Assembly (NCBI RefSeq): GCF_938017615.1
Contig: NZ_CALIJA010000164.1
Location: 1-7,048 of the forward strand
DNA: 7,048 nt
Source: an uncultured Campylobacter sp.
Lineage (GTDB): Bacteria > Campylobacterota > Campylobacteria > Campylobacterales > Campylobacteraceae
Reading direction: 5' to 3'
The position numbers and the translations under genes are program-made. This document shows positions 6,264-7,048 of this stretch, one piece after another. Position 1 is the stretch's first letter. Every line of letters starts with the position of its first letter. The notes beneath the pieces are model-generated. The model was not told the origin of the DNA. It worked only from the letters and a program-made list of their open reading frames with translations, and did no database searches.

Positions 6264-7048
6264 ATCTTTTCATCACGGGCGGTAGCGGTTTTATCGGTTC
6301 GCATCTAAAAAAGCGTCTTGCGCTAAATGGTAATTTTAATGTTTTCGCTCCAAAAAGTAGCGAGCTAAATTTGACTGACGAAAGGGCGGTTGACGATTTT
6401 ATCCGTGCGCATAAAATCGATGCTATCGTCCATCTCGCCAATCGCGGCGGCGGTCGCGATACGCTGGATATGACAAATGTGATTGAGTATAATTTACGAA
6501 TCTTTTTCAATATCGTCAAGCAAAAAAACAAGGTCGTAAAGATCATATCATTTGGAAGTGGTGCGGAATACGGAAAACACAAGCCGATAATAAATGCTCG
6601 AGAGGATGATTATAAAGAGGCGCTTCCGCTTGATGAATACGGTTTTTACAAGGCTATCACGTCGCATTACATTGAGAATTGCTTGGATAACATTATCCAG
6701 CTTCGTTTGTTTGGAATTTACGGCGAGATGGAGAATTACCGCTATAAATTTATCACAAATGCCGTAGTAAAAAATCTACTGCGCCTACCCATCACGATCA
6801 ATCAAAACGTATTTTTTGATTATATGTATGTTGACGATCTGCTAAACGTAGTGGAATTTTATATAGAAAATGACGCACGGCATAAAATTTACAACGCAAG
6901 CAGCGGGACAAAAATCGATCTGCTTAGCCTAGCTGCGCTAGTAAATGAGGCGAGCGATTTTAAATCCGAGATAATCGTGCTAAATGAAGGGCTGAATAAC
7001 GAATACACTTCCGACAACAGCCTGCTAAAATCCGAGATGGGAGATAGG
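6260..7048 (+). CDS. NAD(P)-dependent sugar epimerase/dehydratase/reductase, extended SDR family (partial, 3' end outside)
   Basis: The frame is open from the ATG at 6260 to the window end, giving 263 residues with the C-terminus missing. It opens with the Rossmann motif TGGSGFIGSH (residues 6-15: Gly7, Gly10, Gly13), has an FGSGAEYG strand (98-105) holding the probable catalytic Ser100, and the catalytic Tyr127-x3-Lys131 in EYGFYKA. Next come LRLFGIYG and DYMYVDDL, both typical of extended SDRs such as GalE, RmlB and GDP-fucose synthase. Its ATG overlaps the aldolase stop as ATGA, with AAAAGG at 6243-6248 as a possible ribosome site. In this setting it may reduce or epimerise the keto sugar made by the upstream enzymes, comparable to YerF after YerE in yersiniose synthesis, but it could equally act on another nucleotide sugar. 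Composition is GC-rich again (57% over 6421-6480). The fold is firm; the exact reaction is open. Confidence 0.88.
   Translation, partial: MNLFITGGSGFIGSHLKKRLALNGNFNVFAPKSSELNLTDERAVDDFIRAHKIDAIVHLANRGGGRDTLDMTNVIEYNLRIFFNIVKQKNKVVKIISFGSGAEYGKHKPIINAREDDYKEALPLDEYGFYKAITSHYIENCLDNIIQLRLFGIYGEMENYRYKFITNAVVKNLLRLPITINQNVFFDYMYVDDLLNVVEFYIENDARHKIYNASSGTKIDLLSLAALVNEASDFKSEIIVLNEGLNNEYTSDNSLLKSEMGDR

Noticed and set aside
6205..6582. 125-codon open frame on the minus strand at the aldolase/SDR junction
   Set aside because: It is antisense to the SDR Rossmann domain, which has clear motifs in the forward frame; no domain or upstream signal supports the reverse frame.

Overview
The window looks like part of a surface-polysaccharide locus (O-antigen, LPS outer core or capsule) from a Gram-negative bacterium, most likely a Campylobacter or close epsilonproteobacterium. 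The hints are the many AAATTTTA/TTTAAAAA-type words, short intergenic gaps, AAGGAG-type ribosome sites, and a mix of AT-rich stretches with GC-richer ones, as in mid-GC Campylobacter species. The genus is inferred from style; no taxonomic marker gene is present.

All genes lie on the + strand and are packed end to end: neighbours are separated by 1-11 nt or overlap by 4-8 nt. No promoter, terminator, RNA gene, mobile element or CRISPR is visible, so the window is the inside of one transcription unit. In order: the C-terminal end of a GtrA-like membrane protein (1-164); a GtrB-like membrane-anchored family 2 glycosyltransferase (166-1098); glucose-1-phosphate cytidylyltransferase rfbF (1110-1883); CDP-glucose 4,6-dehydratase rfbG (about 1886-2968); a thiamine-diphosphate enzyme of the acetolactate-synthase type (2965-4755); a NagD-like HAD phosphatase (4748-5476); an HpcH/HpaI-citrate lyase type aldolase (5478-6263); and an NAD-dependent sugar epimerase/dehydratase/reductase cut by the window end (6260-7048).

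RfbF and RfbG make CDP-4-keto-6-deoxyglucose, the usual entry to CDP-dideoxyhexoses. The next gene, however, is not the dehydrase RfbH but a ThDP carboligase related in kind to YerE, which adds a two-carbon branch in yersiniose synthesis. An aldolase, a phosphatase and an SDR follow. The most interesting reading is a pathway to a branched-chain or extended-chain CDP-sugar: the aldolase and phosphatase prepare or process a 2-oxo acid or other small donor, the ThDP enzyme transfers its acyl part to the keto sugar, and the SDR reduces or epimerises the product. The GtrA/GtrB pair may move and load a sugar on undecaprenyl phosphate. This pathway is inferred from enzyme classes and gene order, not shown.

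Base composition is uneven. Hand counts of sample 60-nt lines give about 50-60% GC in rfbG and the first third of the ThDP gene, about 29% over 4801-5220 in the phosphatase gene, and 57% in one line of the last gene. This suggests that the cassette is a mosaic.
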